Positions 1 to 10,321 of a stretch of 64,000 nucleotides of DNA are shown here, one piece after another. The notes beneath the pieces are model-generated. The model saw only the letters and a list, made by a program, of their open reading frames with translations. It was not told where the DNA came from and did not search any database. The stretch comes from Aquitalea sp. LB_tupeE (GTDB lineage Bacteria; Pseudomonadota; Gammaproteobacteria; Burkholderiales; Chromobacteriaceae): assembly GCF_013391415.1 (NCBI RefSeq), contig NZ_JACAXB010000034.1:186001-250000 (forward strand), in the 5' to 3' direction. Position 1 is the first letter of the stretch. Each line of letters starts with the position of its first letter. The position numbers and the translations under genes were made by a program.

Positions 1-399
1 GTTATTGGCAAAAATGGTGTTATTGCCGATCTGGCAGTCATGGCCCAGATGCACGTAGGCCATGATCCAGTTGTTGTTGCCCAGACGGGTCACACCCACA
101 TCCTGCGCCGTACCGATATTGAAAGTACAGAATTCACGAATGGTGTTGTTGTCGCCGATTTCCAGACGGGTGGGCTCACCGGCGTATTTCTTGTCCTGCG
201 GAATGGCACCCAGCGAGCTGAACTGGAAAATGCGGTTGTTCTTGCCAATGCTGGTATGGCCTTCAATCACCACATGCGGACCAACCCAGGTACCGCTATC
301 GATGGATACATCAGGGCCAATGATGGAATACGCACCAATTTCCACATCAGCGGCAATCTTTGCCTTGGGATCGACAATCGCTGTCGGATGAATGGCCAT
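1..399 (-). CDS. lpxA: UDP-N-acetylglucosamine acyltransferase LpxA (partial)
   Basis: This is the N-terminal part (133 codons) of LpxA, the cytoplasmic enzyme that puts the first 3-hydroxyacyl chain on UDP-GlcNAc to begin lipid A synthesis. The start reads [19 protein letters not shown], and the rest shows the isoleucine-rich hexapeptide repeats of a left-handed beta helix ([21 protein letters not shown]). The '[15 protein letters not shown]' stretch carries the family's catalytic histidine. The gene runs off the left edge of the window, so its C-terminus is missing. It lies 2 bases after fabZ, in the usual lpxD-fabZ-lpxA order, and is almost certainly co-transcribed with them. Confidence 0.96.
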   Translation of the reverse strand, partial: MAIHPTAIVDPKAKIAADVEIGAYSIIGPDVSIDSGTWVGPHVVIEGHTSIGKNNRIFQFSSLGAIPQDKKYAGEPTRLEIGDNNTIREFCTFNIGTAQDVGVTRLGNNNWIMAYVHLGHDCQIGNNTIFANN

Positions 400-401
400 G
401 C

Positions 402-854
402 TCAGACCTCGCGTTTGGCACACATGATTTCGGCTTCACAAGCCACCTGACCATCCACCAGCGCACGGGCATTGTATTTGCCGATGCCACGCTTCACGGT
501 GATTTGCTCTACTTCGAAGATCAGCTGGTCGCCCGGCACGACCTGGCGCTTGAAGCGGGCCTTGTCGATGCCGACAAAGAAGTACAGCTCGTTTTCCGCG
601 CGCTCGCCCTGGCTCTTGATCGCCAGGATGCCGGCAGCCTGTGCCAGCGCTTCGATGATCAGCACACCCGGCATGACCGGGTATTGCTCGAAGTGGCCGC
701 AAAAGAAGGGTTCGTTGATGGTGACGTTCTTCAGCGCCTTGATGCGGGTGTCCGGCACCATTTCGGTCACACGATCCACCAGCAAGAAGGGATAGCGGTG
801 CGGCAGGCACTTCATGATTTCACGTACATCAATGTTTACGGCGTGTTCAGTCAT
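402..854 (-). CDS. fabZ: 3-hydroxyacyl-ACP dehydratase FabZ
   Basis: FabZ dehydrates 3-hydroxyacyl-ACP in fatty acid elongation and competes with LpxA and LpxD for the same substrate pool. The 150-residue protein has the hot-dog fold motifs: '[13 protein letters not shown]' with the catalytic histidine near residue 19, and '[14 protein letters not shown]' with the catalytic glutamate near residue 68. Length is normal for the family. The ATG overlaps the end of lpxD by 8 bases, which points to translational coupling. The grouping with lpxD and lpxA ties membrane phospholipid supply to lipid A synthesis. Confidence 0.97.
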   Translation of the reverse strand: MTEHAVNIDVREIMKCLPHRYPFLLVDRVTEMVPDTRIKALKNVTINEPFFCGHFEQYPVMPGVLIIEALAQAAGILAIKSQGERAENELYFFVGIDKARFKRQVVPGDQLIFEVEQITVKRGIGKYNARALVDGQVACEAEIMCAKREV

Positions 855-1896
855 TTGTATTGTCCTTGTTTTCTTTCAGCATGCCGATCTCGCGTTCGAG
901 TTGTTTTATCCGCTTGGCGAGATCGTCCAGATGTCTTACATGAACGGCATTACCCAGCCATTCCTTCATGGTTTGCAGCGGGTAGGACGAAGCATAGGTA
1001 TCTGGCTGGCGAATGGACTTCGACACCAACGTACCGCCTCCGATATGCGTTTTGTCAGCCACTTCGATGTGGCCGACAAACATGGCAGCCCCGCCCACCG
1101 TGCAATACGCACCGATAGTGGTACTGCCGGCAATGCCGACACAACCGGCGATGGCGGTATGCTCGCCAATCTGCACGTTGTGGGCAATCTGCACCAGATT
1201 GTCGATCTTGGCACCGCGCCGGATGATGGTATCTGCCAGTGCGCCACGGTCGATGGTGCTGTTGGCCCCTACTTCGACGTCATCTTCCAGAATGGCACGG
1301 CCGGTTTGCGGAATCTTGAACCACTGATCCTTGGCCCATGCCAGACCGAAGCCATCCGCTCCGATCACGCTACCCGAATGCACTGCTACGCGATTGCCCA
1401 GCACACAGCCATGGTAAATCGTGACATTGGGATAAAGCACCACGTCATCGCCCAATACCGTACCAGCCCCGATTACCACACCGGGGTGCAGGATACAGCG
1501 TTCGCCAATCACCGCACCGGCCCCGATGCTGACGTGTTCGCGTACTTCGCTGCTGGCAGCAATGACAGCGCCCTCGCCGATCACCGCACTGGCATGGATG
1601 CCGGGCTGCGGCTGTGCGGGCGGGTGGAACAAGGTTGCCACCTTGGCAAAATACAGATAGGGGTCATCCACCACAATCCAGGAGCGTGCTGGGTCCAGCT
1701 CTGCTTCCAGCTTGGGTGAAACAATCACCGCGCCGGCGGCACATCCGTCCAGCTGCTTGCGGTATTTGGGATTGGACAGAAAGGTAATATCGCTTGCACT
1801 TGCCACATCCAGTGGTGCCAGGCGTTCGACCGTGCGGTCTTCGCCCTTGAGCACACCACCCAGGCTGGCCACGATATGAGAAAGTGTGTACGCCAT
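847..1896 (-). CDS. lpxD: UDP-3-O-(3-hydroxyacyl)glucosamine N-acyltransferase LpxD
   Basis: LpxD adds the N-linked hydroxyacyl chain in the third step of lipid A synthesis. The protein has an N-terminal uridine-binding domain (about residues 1-100), then a long run of hexapeptide repeats (about 105-300) forming a left-handed beta helix, then a C-terminal helix. The segment '[15 protein letters not shown]' holds the catalytic histidine. I place the start at the ATG giving MAYTLSHIV (349 aa); a TTG one codon earlier is also open but less likely. The gene follows skp after a hairpin and overlaps fabZ. Confidence 0.96.
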   Translation of the reverse strand: MAYTLSHIVASLGGVLKGEDRTVERLAPLDVASASDITFLSNPKYRKQLDGCAAGAVIVSPKLEAELDPARSWIVVDDPYLYFAKVATLFHPPAQPQPGIHASAVIGEGAVIAASSEVREHVSIGAGAVIGERCILHPGVVIGAGTVLGDDVVLYPNVTIYHGCVLGNRVAVHSGSVIGADGFGLAWAKDQWFKIPQTGRAILEDDVEVGANSTIDRGALADTIIRRGAKIDNLVQIAHNVQIGEHTAIAGCVGIAGSTTIGAYCTVGGAAMFVGHIEVADKTHIGGGTLVSKSIRQPDTYASSYPLQTMKEWLGNAVHVRHLDDLAKRIKQLEREIGMLKENKDNTND

Positions 1897-1925
1897 CAAA
1901 AATGAAAGCCGACCCCGGGTCGGCT
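1897..1925 (-). terminator. Hairpin between skp and lpxD
   Basis: Read on the minus strand, arms AGCCGACC and GGTCGGCT around a 3-base loop (1907-1925) are followed by TTCATTTTT. This looks like a Rho-independent terminator or attenuator just before the lpxD start. Because lpxD begins within the U-rich tract, it may only reduce transcription from the bamA-skp part into lpxD-fabZ-lpxA. Confidence 0.6.
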
Positions 1926-1948
1926 TCTCCCGTAACAGTTAGGCAGGA

Positions 1949-2437
1949 TTATTTTTCCAGTTCCTTCAGCACCTTACCGGTCAGGTCGTACTTAGGATTG
2001 ACATAAACCACATCCTGCAGGATCAGGTCGTATTGTTCGCGATCAGCAATCTGGCGCAACACCCGGTTGGCGCGCTCCTGCACCGAGGCAAACTCTTCGT
2101 TGCGACGCTGGTTGAAGTCTTCCGACAACTCGCGGGCCTTGGCCTGATAGTCGCGATCCAGTCCTGCGTATTCGCGCTCGTAGCGTTTGCGGTCGTCAAT
2201 GGACAGCGTGCTCTTGGCCAGCAGGCCTTCCAGCTCCTTGGCACGCTTTTCCATTTTTTTCAGTTCGGCACGACGGTCGGCGAATTCCTTGTCCAGTTTC
2301 TTCTGGATGGCAATCGCCGGAGCCGCCTCGCGGTATACCCGCTCGATATTGACGAATCCCAGCTTGAAGTCTGCGGCCGAGGCCTGCAGGCTGACCATGG
2401 CCAGCCCGGCAATCAAGCACTTGAAAGTTGATTTCAT
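1949..2437 (-). CDS. skp: Periplasmic chaperone Skp/OmpH
   Basis: Skp is the periplasmic trimeric holdase that keeps unfolded outer-membrane proteins soluble on their way to BamA. The 162-residue precursor starts with a typical Sec signal peptide (MKSTFKCLIAGLAMVSLQASA, cleavage after residue 21 or 22). It is followed by 'FKLGFVNIERVY' and a long charged helical hairpin (about residues 45-115) rich in Lys, Glu and Arg, as in the tentacle helices of the family. It sits directly after bamA, its functional partner, with 18 bases between. Confidence 0.93.
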   Translation of the reverse strand: MKSTFKCLIAGLAMVSLQASAADFKLGFVNIERVYREAAPAIAIQKKLDKEFADRRAELKKMEKRAKELEGLLAKSTLSIDDRKRYEREYAGLDRDYQAKARELSEDFNQRRNEEFASVQERANRVLRQIADREQYDLILQDVVYVNPKYDLTGKVLKELEK

Positions 2438-2455
2438 GTTCAGGCCTCTTTCGGT

Positions 2456-4756
2456 TTAGAAGACGGTACCCAGCTGGAACTGGAAGCTTTGATACTTGTC
2501 GCCTTCCTTCTTGCGCAGGGCTTTGGCCAGACTGAACTTCATCGGACCCAGCGGGGACAGCCAGGTCACGGCCGCACCGGTGGAGTAACGCAGTTCGCTG
2601 CTCGGGGTGCTACCACTGACGGTGCTGTCCCAAACCGTACCGGAGTCAAAGAATACACTGGCACGGACCGACTTGTTGTCCTTCATCCCCGGGAAGGGGA
2701 ACAGGATTTCCGCGTTGGCCACTGCCTTGCGTGTACCGCCCAGATAGTCGCCAGTGCTGGCATCCTTCGGGCCCAGACTATTGGTATCGTAACCACGCAC
2801 CGAACCCAGACCACCCAGGTAGAAGTTCTGGAAGAACGGCAAGGTGGAAGTCTTGCCATAGCCGTTGGCATAACCAACTTCACCGTTCAGCATCAAGGTG
2901 AAGGTTTTGGACAGCGGGAAGAACCACTGCTGCGAGTGCGTCAGACGGTACCATTCAAGGTCGCCGCCCGGCAGGGCTGCATCGGCTTGTACCTTGATGT
3001 TGGCACCACGTGTCGGCCACAGCGAGCTGTCACGGGTATCACGCCCCCAGCCGGCGGTACCAATCAGTGAAAGGTTACGACTGCCGTACTTGTTGACGAA
3101 GTCCAGATAACGCGTGGGACTGTCGCTCCAGGTACCCACCGTGGTCTGCTCCAGCCCCAAGCTGAAGTTGATACGGTCGGTTTCCGTCACCGGCACACCA
3201 AAGCGCATGGCGGCACCATCGGTGGAGGTCTTGTAGTGTGTAGTGCTGGAGGACGAGCTGTTATACGGCTTGTAAACGCGGTGGTACAGGTCGTAACCCA
3301 GGCTTACGCCATCGGCAGTGAAGTACGGATCGGTAAACGACAGTGTGGCAGACTTATTGACCGAGCCATTGGAAATACCGAAGGACATGTATTTGCCCGA
3401 GCCGAAAATATTGCTCTGCGAAATACTGGCCGACAGCTGAATGCCCTCGCCTTGCACAAAGCCCACCCCGGCGGAAATGCTACCGGTGGCGCGCTCCTTC
3501 AGGGAGATGTTCATGTCCACCTGATCAGGCGCATCCGCCACAGCCGGGGTTTCCACGTTCACATCTTCAAAGTAGCCCAGCAGCTCGACACGGTCCTTGC
3601 TGCGCTTCACATTGGCCGCATTGTAAACCGAGCCTTCCAGCTGGCGCAGTTCGCGGCGCACCACTTCGTCGCGGGTTTTGGTGTTACCGGCAATGTTGAC
3701 GCGGCGTACATAGGTCTTGCGACCCGGGTCCACGAAGAAAGTAAAGCCCACTTGCTGCTTGTCGCGGTTGATGTCCGGCAAGGCATTGACGTTGGCAAAG
3801 GCATAGCCTTCATTGCCCAGACGGTCACTCAGCGCCTTCACGCTGTCGGTCACCTTTTCATTGTCGAACACGGTGCCGGGCTTGACGGTAATCAGCTTGC
3901 GCAGCTCGGCTTCCGGCACCTTCAGATCACCGGCCAGCTTGATGTCGGCAACGGTAAACTTGCTGCCTTCATTGATGTTCAGCGTCAGGAACATTTGCTG
4001 CTTGTCGGCGCTGATGGATACCTGGGTGGATTCGATATTGAATTCCAGATAGCCCTGGTTCTGGTAAAAGGCCTTGAGCTTCTCCAGATCGCCAGTCAGC
4101 TTTTGCTTGGAGTACTGGTTGTCCTTGGTGATCCAGGAGAGCCAGCCACCAGTAGTAAGGGTCATTTCATCCAGCAGCTTATCCTGACTGAATGCCTTGT
4201 TGCCGACAAAATGAATGTCCTTGATCTGGGCTGTCACCCCTTCGGTGATGTCCAGGGTAACCGCCACACGGTTACGCTCCAGCTTGGTGACCTGCGGAGT
4301 GATTTCCACCGCATACTTGCCACGGCTGTAATACTGACGCTTCAGTTCCTGCACTGCGCCGTCCAGCAGGGCCTGGTCAAAAATGCGGGATTCGGCAAAG
4401 CCGTTATCCTTCAGGGCCTTTTTGAGCTGATCCTTGCTGAATTCTTTGGCACCATTGATGTTCAGCTGGGTAATTACCGGTCGCTCGGCAACAGCAACAA
4501 TCACCACGCCATCACGCGACTCCACGCGTACATCATCAAAGAAGCCGGTGGCAAACAGGCTCTTGATGGACTCACGTGCTTTCTCGTCATTGAATGTATC
4601 GCCCACCTTGACCGGCAGGTAGTTGAAGACCGTACCGGCTTCGGTACGTTGCAGGCCTTCAACCCGGATATCCTTGATCACGAACGGATCCGCAGCCCAA
4701 ACAGCTGTTGCCGTAGTCATGCCCAGCACAGCGGCCGCGAGTAATTTCAATTTCAT
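2456..4756 (-). CDS. bamA: Outer-membrane protein assembly factor BamA
   Basis: BamA is the beta-barrel insertase of the BAM complex. The 766-residue precursor has a signal peptide (residues 1-21, ending AVWA), five POTRA domains (about 24-425) and a C-terminal 16-stranded barrel ending in the aromatic signature FQFQLGTVF with terminal Phe. The 'GLGSVRGYDTNSLGP' segment is the conserved VRGY/F element of loop 6. Length is slightly below that of E. coli (810). It follows rseP by 9 bases and precedes skp, the standard order in proteobacteria. Confidence 0.98.
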   Translation of the reverse strand: MKLKLLAAAVLGMTTATAVWAADPFVIKDIRVEGLQRTEAGTVFNYLPVKVGDTFNDEKARESIKSLFATGFFDDVRVESRDGVVIVAVAERPVITQLNINGAKEFSKDQLKKALKDNGFAESRIFDQALLDGAVQELKRQYYSRGKYAVEITPQVTKLERNRVAVTLDITEGVTAQIKDIHFVGNKAFSQDKLLDEMTLTTGGWLSWITKDNQYSKQKLTGDLEKLKAFYQNQGYLEFNIESTQVSISADKQQMFLTLNINEGSKFTVADIKLAGDLKVPEAELRKLITVKPGTVFDNEKVTDSVKALSDRLGNEGYAFANVNALPDINRDKQQVGFTFFVDPGRKTYVRRVNIAGNTKTRDEVVRRELRQLEGSVYNAANVKRSKDRVELLGYFEDVNVETPAVADAPDQVDMNISLKERATGSISAGVGFVQGEGIQLSASISQSNIFGSGKYMSFGISNGSVNKSATLSFTDPYFTADGVSLGYDLYHRVYKPYNSSSSSTTHYKTSTDGAAMRFGVPVTETDRINFSLGLEQTTVGTWSDSPTRYLDFVNKYGSRNLSLIGTAGWGRDTRDSSLWPTRGANIKVQADAALPGGDLEWYRLTHSQQWFFPLSKTFTLMLNGEVGYANGYGKTSTLPFFQNFYLGGLGSVRGYDTNSLGPKDASTGDYLGGTRKAVANAEILFPFPGMKDNKSVRASVFFDSGTVWDSTVSGSTPSSELRYSTGAAVTWLSPLGPMKFSLAKALRKKEGDKYQSFQFQLGTVF

Positions 4757-4765
4757 AGGTTTGTT

Positions 4766-6112
4766 TTAACCCCCAAAAAGGCGGCTGATGTCGTTCAGCA
4801 CGGCAAACAGCATCAGCGACGCCAGCAGGATGAATCCGATCTTCTGTCCAAACAATTGCGCACGCTCGCTCAGCGGGCGGCCTTTGACCAGCTCCGCGAC
4901 ATAATACATTAAGTGCCCGCCATCCAGCACAGGTATCGGCAACAGATTAAGCACCCCGATGCTGACACTGATCAGCGCAAGAAATTCCAGGTAGGGACTC
5001 CAGCCTTCGCGCGCAGTCTGCCCGGCAATGCTGGCGATGGTCAGCGGGCCGGACAGATTATCCAGCGAGGCCTGGCCAATCACCATACGCACCAGAAACT
5101 TCAGACTCATCCACGCAGTGTCAGTCATCTTGTGCCAGGCTTCCACACCAGCTTCAGCAACGCCAGGCTTGTGGGTGAATGCCAGCTGTTTCATCCAGGC
5201 AGCATCCACGAGCGGTGCCGCGCCGATACGGCCTATCATCACATCGCCATCGGCCACGGTAGCAGGACGCAGCTTGATGTCCAGCGGCTTGCCATCACGC
5301 TGAATGCGGATCAGCAATTCCTTGCCCGGGCTCTCATGCACCAGACGCACCCAGGCGTCCCAGCTGGCCAGGGGCTTGCCATCCACGGCAATCAGTTTGT
5401 CCCCGGTTTTCAGGCCGGCTCGCGCGGCCACGCCCCCTTCTTCCAGACCGCCGATGGCGGGCAGGTAGCGCATGGGCATGAAACCGGGATTACCCTGCTC
5501 CAGGGCTTTGAGGGTATCTTCATCCGCCTGGGCCGGGTCGATACTGCGCAGCAATGTAGCCGACTGGGCCGTCTTCACCTGCACGCGCAGCGGCACATCA
5601 CCGCTACCGACGGCATCCACCAGCGCCAGTCGCAGCGCTTGCCAGTCATCCACTTTTTGCCCATTGACCGACAGCACTCGATCTCCAGGCTGAAAACCGG
5701 CAGTAGCGGCCAGACTGGGGGTGATGACCGTACCGATTTGCGGCAGCAACTGCGTGACGCCACCCGCGATGACAATCCAGTAAAACAGTACGGCCAGCAC
5801 CAGATTAGCCAGCGGACCAGCCGCTACAATCGCCATGCGCTTGTAAACCGACTGGGTATTGAAAGCCAGATGACGCTCTTCCGGCGCGACATCCATTTCG
5901 CGCTCATCCAGCATGCGTACATAACCGCCCAGCGGAATGGGGCTGATGGCCCACTCAGTATCGCCGCGACGGAAGGTATAGAGCGGCGCGCCAAAGCCTA
6001 CCGAGAAACGCAGGACTTTCACTCCGCACAGACGCGCCACCCAGTAGTGGCCCAGTTCGTGAAAAGTGACCAGTACACCAATGGCCGCCAGGAATGCCAG
6101 GAATGTCAGCAT
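4766..6112 (-). CDS. rseP: Site-2 intramembrane protease RseP
   Basis: RseP cuts membrane-embedded substrates such as anti-sigma factors and remnant signal peptides. The 448-residue protein has four predicted membrane helices. The zinc motif HELGH lies near residue 19-23 in the first helix, and the third metal ligand is in '[13 protein letters not shown]' near the C-terminus. Two PDZ domains lie between (about residues 115-200 and 210-290; '[14 protein letters not shown]' and '[17 protein letters not shown]'). The start overlaps the end of dxr by 7 bases. The location next to bamA fits a role in envelope stress control. Confidence 0.97.
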   Translation of the reverse strand: MLTFLAFLAAIGVLVTFHELGHYWVARLCGVKVLRFSVGFGAPLYTFRRGDTEWAISPIPLGGYVRMLDEREMDVAPEERHLAFNTQSVYKRMAIVAAGPLANLVLAVLFYWIVIAGGVTQLLPQIGTVITPSLAATAGFQPGDRVLSVNGQKVDDWQALRLALVDAVGSGDVPLRVQVKTAQSATLLRSIDPAQADEDTLKALEQGNPGFMPMRYLPAIGGLEEGGVAARAGLKTGDKLIAVDGKPLASWDAWVRLVHESPGKELLIRIQRDGKPLDIKLRPATVADGDVMIGRIGAAPLVDAAWMKQLAFTHKPGVAEAGVEAWHKMTDTAWMSLKFLVRMVIGQASLDNLSGPLTIASIAGQTAREGWSPYLEFLALISVSIGVLNLLPIPVLDGGHLMYYVAELVKGRPLSERAQLFGQKIGFILLASLMLFAVLNDISRLFGG

Positions 6113-7287
6113 GAACCCACCTTGTTCATGGCAAAGCGACGCGCTTCGCCATCCTTGTCCAGCAAGGCAGCCAGCGAGGTGCTGGGTGACAGGCTGACAC
6201 CCGCCAGCGTGGCGTGCACCACGGCGGCAATATCGACAAAGCGCAAGCGCCCTTCCAGGAAGGCCGCCACCGCCACTTCATTGGCTGCATTGAGCACCGC
6301 AGGGGCATCGCCACCGCTGCGCAGGGAATCGAACGCCAGGCCCAGACAGGGGAAGCGATGCAGATCCGGCTGTTCGAAAGTCAGGCTGCCCATGCTGAAA
6401 AAGTCCAGCGAGCTGACACCGGCTTCGATACGTTCTGGCCAGGCCAGTGCGCAGGCAATCGGGGTACGCATGTCAGGCGAGCCCAGTTGGGCCATCACCG
6501 AACCATCACGGTACTGCACCATGGAATGAATCACGCTTTGCGGATGCACCACCACGTCAATCTGCTCGGGCGGGGCCGAAAACAGCCAGTGCGCCTCGAT
6601 CACTTCCAGCCCCTTGTTCATCAGGCTGGCCGAATCCACGGAAATCTTGCGCCCCATCACCCAGTTAGGGTGACGGCAGGCGTCTTCCACCGTGACGTGC
6701 AACAAGGCTTCGGCACTGTGCTGGCGGAAGGGGCCGCCCGAGGCGGTAAGGATGATCTTGCGGATGCCGGAGGCTTCCAGATTGCCGGCATAGTCATGCG
6801 GCAAGGACTGGAAGATGGCACTGTGCTCGCTATCCACCGGCAACAAGGTGGCACCATGTTCGCGCACGGCCTCCATGAACAGGCGACCTGCCACCACCAG
6901 GGATTCCTTGTTGGCCAGCAGTATCTTCTTGCCCGCGCGCGCCGCCGCCATGGCGGATGGCAAACCGGCAGCTCCCACGATGGCGGCCATCACCACATCC
7001 ACTTCGGGCAGGCTGGCCACATGCTCCAGCGCAGCCGCGCCATGCAGTACTTCGGTAGCCAGGCCCTGCGCATGCAAGCGGCCTTGCAAGTCATTGGCAG
7101 ATGCGGCATCCGCCACGACAACATAAAGGGGAGAAAAACGGCAGGCCTGCTCAAACAGACGGTCGACCTGATGATGACCCGTGAGCGCCACCACACGGTA
7201 GCGCTCGGGATGACGGGCAACCACATCCAGCGTATTGACGCCGATACTGCCGGTTGCCCCAAGAACTGCAATGCCTTGAGGTTTCAT
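6106..7287 (-). CDS. dxr: 1-deoxy-D-xylulose 5-phosphate reductoisomerase Dxr
   Basis: Dxr (IspC) makes 2-C-methyl-D-erythritol 4-phosphate with NADPH, the committed step of the MEP isoprenoid pathway. The 393-residue protein begins [16 protein letters not shown], a nucleotide-binding loop. It carries 'LLANKESLV' (NADPH and substrate contacts) and '[11 protein letters not shown]', with the metal-binding Asp and Glu. Length is normal. Together with uppS and cdsA in the same cluster it supplies isoprenoid carriers and phospholipid precursors for the envelope. Confidence 0.98.
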   Translation of the reverse strand: MKPQGIAVLGATGSIGVNTLDVVARHPERYRVVALTGHHQVDRLFEQACRFSPLYVVVADAASANDLQGRLHAQGLATEVLHGAAALEHVASLPEVDVVMAAIVGAAGLPSAMAAARAGKKILLANKESLVVAGRLFMEAVREHGATLLPVDSEHSAIFQSLPHDYAGNLEASGIRKIILTASGGPFRQHSAEALLHVTVEDACRHPNWVMGRKISVDSASLMNKGLEVIEAHWLFSAPPEQIDVVVHPQSVIHSMVQYRDGSVMAQLGSPDMRTPIACALAWPERIEAGVSSLDFFSMGSLTFEQPDLHRFPCLGLAFDSLRSGGDAPAVLNAANEVAVAAFLEGRLRFVDIAAVVHATLAGVSLSPSTSLAALLDKDGEARRFAMNKVGSC

Positions 7288-7296
7288 GAGATGTGC

Positions 7297-8103
7297 TTAC
7301 AGCCCGCCCAGCACGCGCAGCGCATTGCTGACTGCCAGAACGGCAATGAGACTATCGATTCGGTCATAAACGCCGCCATGACCGGGCAGCAGCTTGCTGC
7401 TGTCCTTGATGCCTGAGGCACGTTTGAACCAGGATTCCAGCAAATCGCCACAGACACTGACAGCGGTCAAGGGCAAGGCCAGCAATACCAGCGCCCATAC
7501 CGGCAGACCAACGGAAATCCAGCCCAGCCGGCTGACAATGACCACATAAACAGCCACACCCACCAGTGCGCCGTACACGCCTTCCCAGCTTTTGCCGGGA
7601 CTGATGGAAGGTGCCAGCTTGCGCTTGCCGAAGGCCTTGCCGGAGAAATAAGCGGCGACATCCGCCACCCACACCAGGCCCATCACGGCCAGTAAGGTCA
7701 GCGCATGGCTGGCATCAGCCTGCGGTCGCCACTCCAGAAAGCCATACCAGGCCGGCAGCATCAGCACCCAGCCGAGCACGGCTGCCACGCCGGAGGATTT
7801 CACCGCCCAGCGGCGGGCCAGCCACAGCGGCATGACCAGCAACCAGAAGACAAGTGCAAGCACATGTGCAGCCTGCGGCATATGCCAGCCCCGCCCCCAG
7901 GAGACAGCGGCAAACGCCGTGCTCAAGGCCAGATACGCCCACTTGGCCATGCCGCGCAAGGGCGTCATGCGGGCATATTCCCACAGGGCCAACAGGATGA
8001 TCAGCCAGGAAAACGCGGCCCAGCCATCCGCCGGAAACAGGAACAATGCCGCCAGCATCAGCGGCAGCAACACCAGAGCAGTCAGTATGCGGGTCTTGAG
8101 CAT
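7297..8103 (-). CDS. cdsA: Phosphatidate cytidylyltransferase CdsA
   Basis: CdsA makes CDP-diacylglycerol from phosphatidate and CTP at the inner membrane. The 268-residue protein is strongly hydrophobic with about seven or eight membrane helices. Near the C-terminus it shows the family signature, 'SGIKDSSKLLPGHGGVYDR' continuing to ID (S-x-x-K-D ... PGHGG-x-x-DR-x-D). It lies between uppS (6 bases upstream) and dxr (9 bases downstream), as in E. coli and most betaproteobacteria. Confidence 0.97.
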   Translation of the reverse strand: MLKTRILTALVLLPLMLAALFLFPADGWAAFSWLIILLALWEYARMTPLRGMAKWAYLALSTAFAAVSWGRGWHMPQAAHVLALVFWLLVMPLWLARRWAVKSSGVAAVLGWVLMLPAWYGFLEWRPQADASHALTLLAVMGLVWVADVAAYFSGKAFGKRKLAPSISPGKSWEGVYGALVGVAVYVVIVSRLGWISVGLPVWALVLLALPLTAVSVCGDLLESWFKRASGIKDSSKLLPGHGGVYDRIDSLIAVLAVSNALRVLGGL

Positions 8104-8109
8104 GAGGGG

Positions 8110-8859
8110 TCAGTTTCTGCGCTGCTGTTCGGGCAGCTGCTCGCTGGTGCGGCCAAAACGGCGCTCGCGCGAGCGGTAGGAGTCCAGTGCCTGATCCAGC
8201 GCAGCCCGGTTGAAATCCGGCCACAGCAGATCAGTGAAATACAACTCGGAATAAGCCAGCTGCCACAACAGGAAATTGCTGATGCGCTGCTCACCGCCGG
8301 TGCGGATGAACAGATCCGGCTCCGGTGCCCAGTGAGTGGACAAACGGGAAGCCAGGTTTTCTTCAGTGATTTCACTGACGCCATCGGCAATCAGGCCGTT
8401 GACTGCATTGAGCACGTCCCAGCGGCCACCATAGTCTGCAGCAATGCTGAGCACCAGCCCGTCATTACCTGCCGTTTTGTCTTCAGCTGCCTGGATGCGC
8501 TCGGCGAGCGCCGGACTGAAGCGCTCGCGCGTACCCAACACCCGCAGACGGATATTGTTGGCATGCAGCTTGCTCACTTCGTTTTCCAGCGCGCGGATGA
8601 ACAGGTCCATCAGGAAGCTCACCTCGTCCGGCGGACGACGCCAGTTTTCGGTGGAGAAGGCAAACAGCGTCAGGTACTCCACCCCCATTTCCTTGCAGGT
8701 GGTGACAATTTCACGGACAGTGTCCAGGCCCTTCTTGTGCCCTGCCACCCGCGGCAGGAAACGCTTCTTGGCCCAGCGGCCATTGCCATCCATGATGATG
8801 GCGATATGCCGGGGTACGCAGCGCACCTCCGGCACGTCCTTGGTGGAGCTTCCAAACAA
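8110..8859 (-). CDS. uppS: Undecaprenyl diphosphate synthase UppS
   Basis: UppS is the cis-prenyltransferase that makes the C55 lipid carrier for peptidoglycan and O-antigen. The diagnostic motif '[15 protein letters not shown]' lies near residues 19-33, with 'FSTENWRRP' and '[17 protein letters not shown]' further on. The only start giving a normal N-terminus is TTG at 8859, preceded by AAGGA seven bases upstream; no in-frame ATG lies before the catalytic Asp other than that of the IMDG motif itself. Length 249 aa fits the family. It begins 11 bases after frr. Confidence 0.95.
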   Translation of the reverse strand: MFGSSTKDVPEVRCVPRHIAIIMDGNGRWAKKRFLPRVAGHKKGLDTVREIVTTCKEMGVEYLTLFAFSTENWRRPPDEVSFLMDLFIRALENEVSKLHANNIRLRVLGTRERFSPALAERIQAAEDKTAGNDGLVLSIAADYGGRWDVLNAVNGLIADGVSEITEENLASRLSTHWAPEPDLFIRTGGEQRISNFLLWQLAYSELYFTDLLWPDFNRAALDQALDSYRSRERRFGRTSEQLPEQQRRN

Positions 8860-8870
8860 GGCTATTTCCT

Positions 8871-9428
8871 TTATACCGCCATCAGGTCCGCTTCTTTGGC
8901 CGCCAGCGCCTTGTCGATCTCGGCGATGTACTTGTCGGTCATTTTCTGGATGTCGTCCTGACCGCGGCGTTCGTCATCCTCGGTAATGGCCTTGTCCTTG
9001 ATCAGGTTCTTGAATTCATTATTGGCATCGCGACGAATATTGCGTACAGCAACGCGCGCGCCTTCAGCCTCGCTACGCACCACCTTGATCAGGTCACGGC
9101 GACGCTCTTCGGTCAGCATCGGCATCGGCACGCGAATGATGTCGCCCATGGACGCCGGATTCAGGCCCAGATCGGAATCGCGAATGGCTTTTTCGATCTT
9201 GGCCACCATATTCTTTTCCCATGCCTGTACGCCAATGGTGCGGGCATCAATCAGGCTGACATTGGCCACCTGGTTTACCGGCACGTCGCTACCGTAGTAG
9301 TCGACCATGACATGATCAAGAATGCCGGTATGGGCGCGACCCGTACGTACTTTGGTCAGGTCGGTCTTGAACGCCTCTAGAGACTTGGTCATCTTCTGCT
9401 CGGCGGATTTCTTGACTTCATTAATCAT
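8871..9428 (-). CDS. frr: Ribosome-recycling factor
   Basis: Frr splits post-termination ribosomes together with EF-G. The 185-residue product beginning [16 protein letters not shown] has the usual length and motifs ('[15 protein letters not shown]', '[18 protein letters not shown]', '[14 protein letters not shown]'). An upstream in-frame start would add 11 residues. The ATG at 9428 is preferred because GGAG sits six bases before it and it matches the family N-terminus. It follows pyrH after a hairpin-containing gap of 81 bases. Confidence 0.97.
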   Translation of the reverse strand: MINEVKKSAEQKMTKSLEAFKTDLTKVRTGRAHTGILDHVMVDYYGSDVPVNQVANVSLIDARTIGVQAWEKNMVAKIEKAIRDSDLGLNPASMGDIIRVPMPMLTEERRRDLIKVVRSEAEGARVAVRNIRRDANNEFKNLIKDKAITEDDERRGQDDIQKMTDKYIAEIDKALAAKEADLMAV

Positions 9429-9454
9429 GCTTGCTCCAAAAATCGGTACTTTGA

Positions 9455-9495
9455 AAAACAAGGCGGAAAGCGGCTTCCAGCCGTTTCCGCCCCTT
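9455..9495 (-). terminator. Imperfect hairpin between pyrH and frr
   Basis: On the minus strand the arms GGCGGAAA and TTTCCGCC enclose a second pairing of GGC with GCC and are followed by TTGTTTTT. It is a plausible partial terminator inside the rpsB-to-lpxA cluster. Confidence 0.5.
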
Positions 9496-9509
9496 GGTAT
9501 TCATCAAGC

Positions 9510-10229
9510 TCAGCAGTGTACCAGCGTGCCTTCATCTTCGCCAAGCACTACGCGCTTGAGCGCACCTTGCTTGAAGATGCTGAACACCTTGATGTTCAGG
9601 TGCTGGTCGCGGCACAGCGCGAAGGCGGTGGCATCCATCACCTTCAGGTTGCGGCCGATGGCTTCATCAAAGGTCAGGGTCTGGTAACGCACAGCATCCG
9701 GATTTTTCTTCGGATCGTCGGTATACACGCCATCTACCTTGGTGGCTTTCAGCATGATGTCGACATTCATTTCCATGCCGCGCAGTGCTGCTGCGGTATC
9801 CGTGGTGAAAAAGGGGTTGCCGGTGCCGGCACCAAAAATCACCACCTTGCCCTCTTCCAGGTATTGCATGGCCTTGCCGCGTACATAGGGCTCGGCAATT
9901 TGCTGCATGGTAAGGGCGGACTGCACACGCGCCACCACGCCAACCTTCCCCATGGCATCCTTCAGCGCCAGCGCATTCATCACGGTGGCCATCATGCCCA
10001 TGTAGTCGGCCGTAGCACGATCCATGCCGCTGGCAGCACTGGATACGCCGCGGAAGATGTTGCCACCACCAATCACGATACCAACCTGTACGCCCAGCTC
10101 TACCACTTCCTTGATCTGACCGACAATCTGCTCGATGGTCGAGCGGTTGATGCCGTAGTTATCGTCGCCCATCAGGGCCTCACCGGACAGCTTGAGCAGA
10201 ATGCGTTTATAGGAAGGAGCTTGGCTCAT
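9510..10229 (-). CDS. pyrH: Uridylate kinase PyrH
   Basis: PyrH phosphorylates UMP to UDP and is allosterically controlled by GTP and UTP in the family. The 239-residue protein starts [21 protein letters not shown]. It contains '[13 protein letters not shown]', '[20 protein letters not shown]' and the ATP-binding '[16 protein letters not shown]'. I chose the ATG at 10229 because GAGG lies about eight bases before it; a start 14 codons upstream has no homology support. It is separated from tsf by a terminator-like hairpin. Confidence 0.97.
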   Translation of the reverse strand: MSQAPSYKRILLKLSGEALMGDDNYGINRSTIEQIVGQIKEVVELGVQVGIVIGGGNIFRGVSSAASGMDRATADYMGMMATVMNALALKDAMGKVGVVARVQSALTMQQIAEPYVRGKAMQYLEEGKVVIFGAGTGNPFFTTDTAAALRGMEMNVDIMLKATKVDGVYTDDPKKNPDAVRYQTLTFDEAIGRNLKVMDATAFALCRDQHLNIKVFSIFKQGALKRVVLGEDEGTLVHC

Positions 10230-10265
10230 GGTAACCTCGAGTTGGGTGTGTTTGGGGCATTCAGT

Positions 10266-10298
10266 TTGCAAAACGGCACCCTGCAGGCAGGGTGCCGT
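10266..10298 (-). terminator. Terminator after tsf
   Basis: Perfect 12-base arms AACGGCACCCTG and CAGGGTGCCGTT (10271-10298) with a 4-base loop are followed on the minus strand by TTTTGCAAA. This is a strong stem with a short U-tract, placed between tsf and pyrH. It suggests that rpsB-tsf can be transcribed separately from the downstream genes. Confidence 0.75.
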
Positions 10299-10321
10299 TC
10301 GATCATACAGTCTTGTCAGAC

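Noticed and set aside
3236-4744. 502-codon open frame on the plus strand opposite bamA
   Set aside because: It lies wholly antisense to bamA, has no recognisable motif and a composition typical of the reverse frame of a GC-rich gene.
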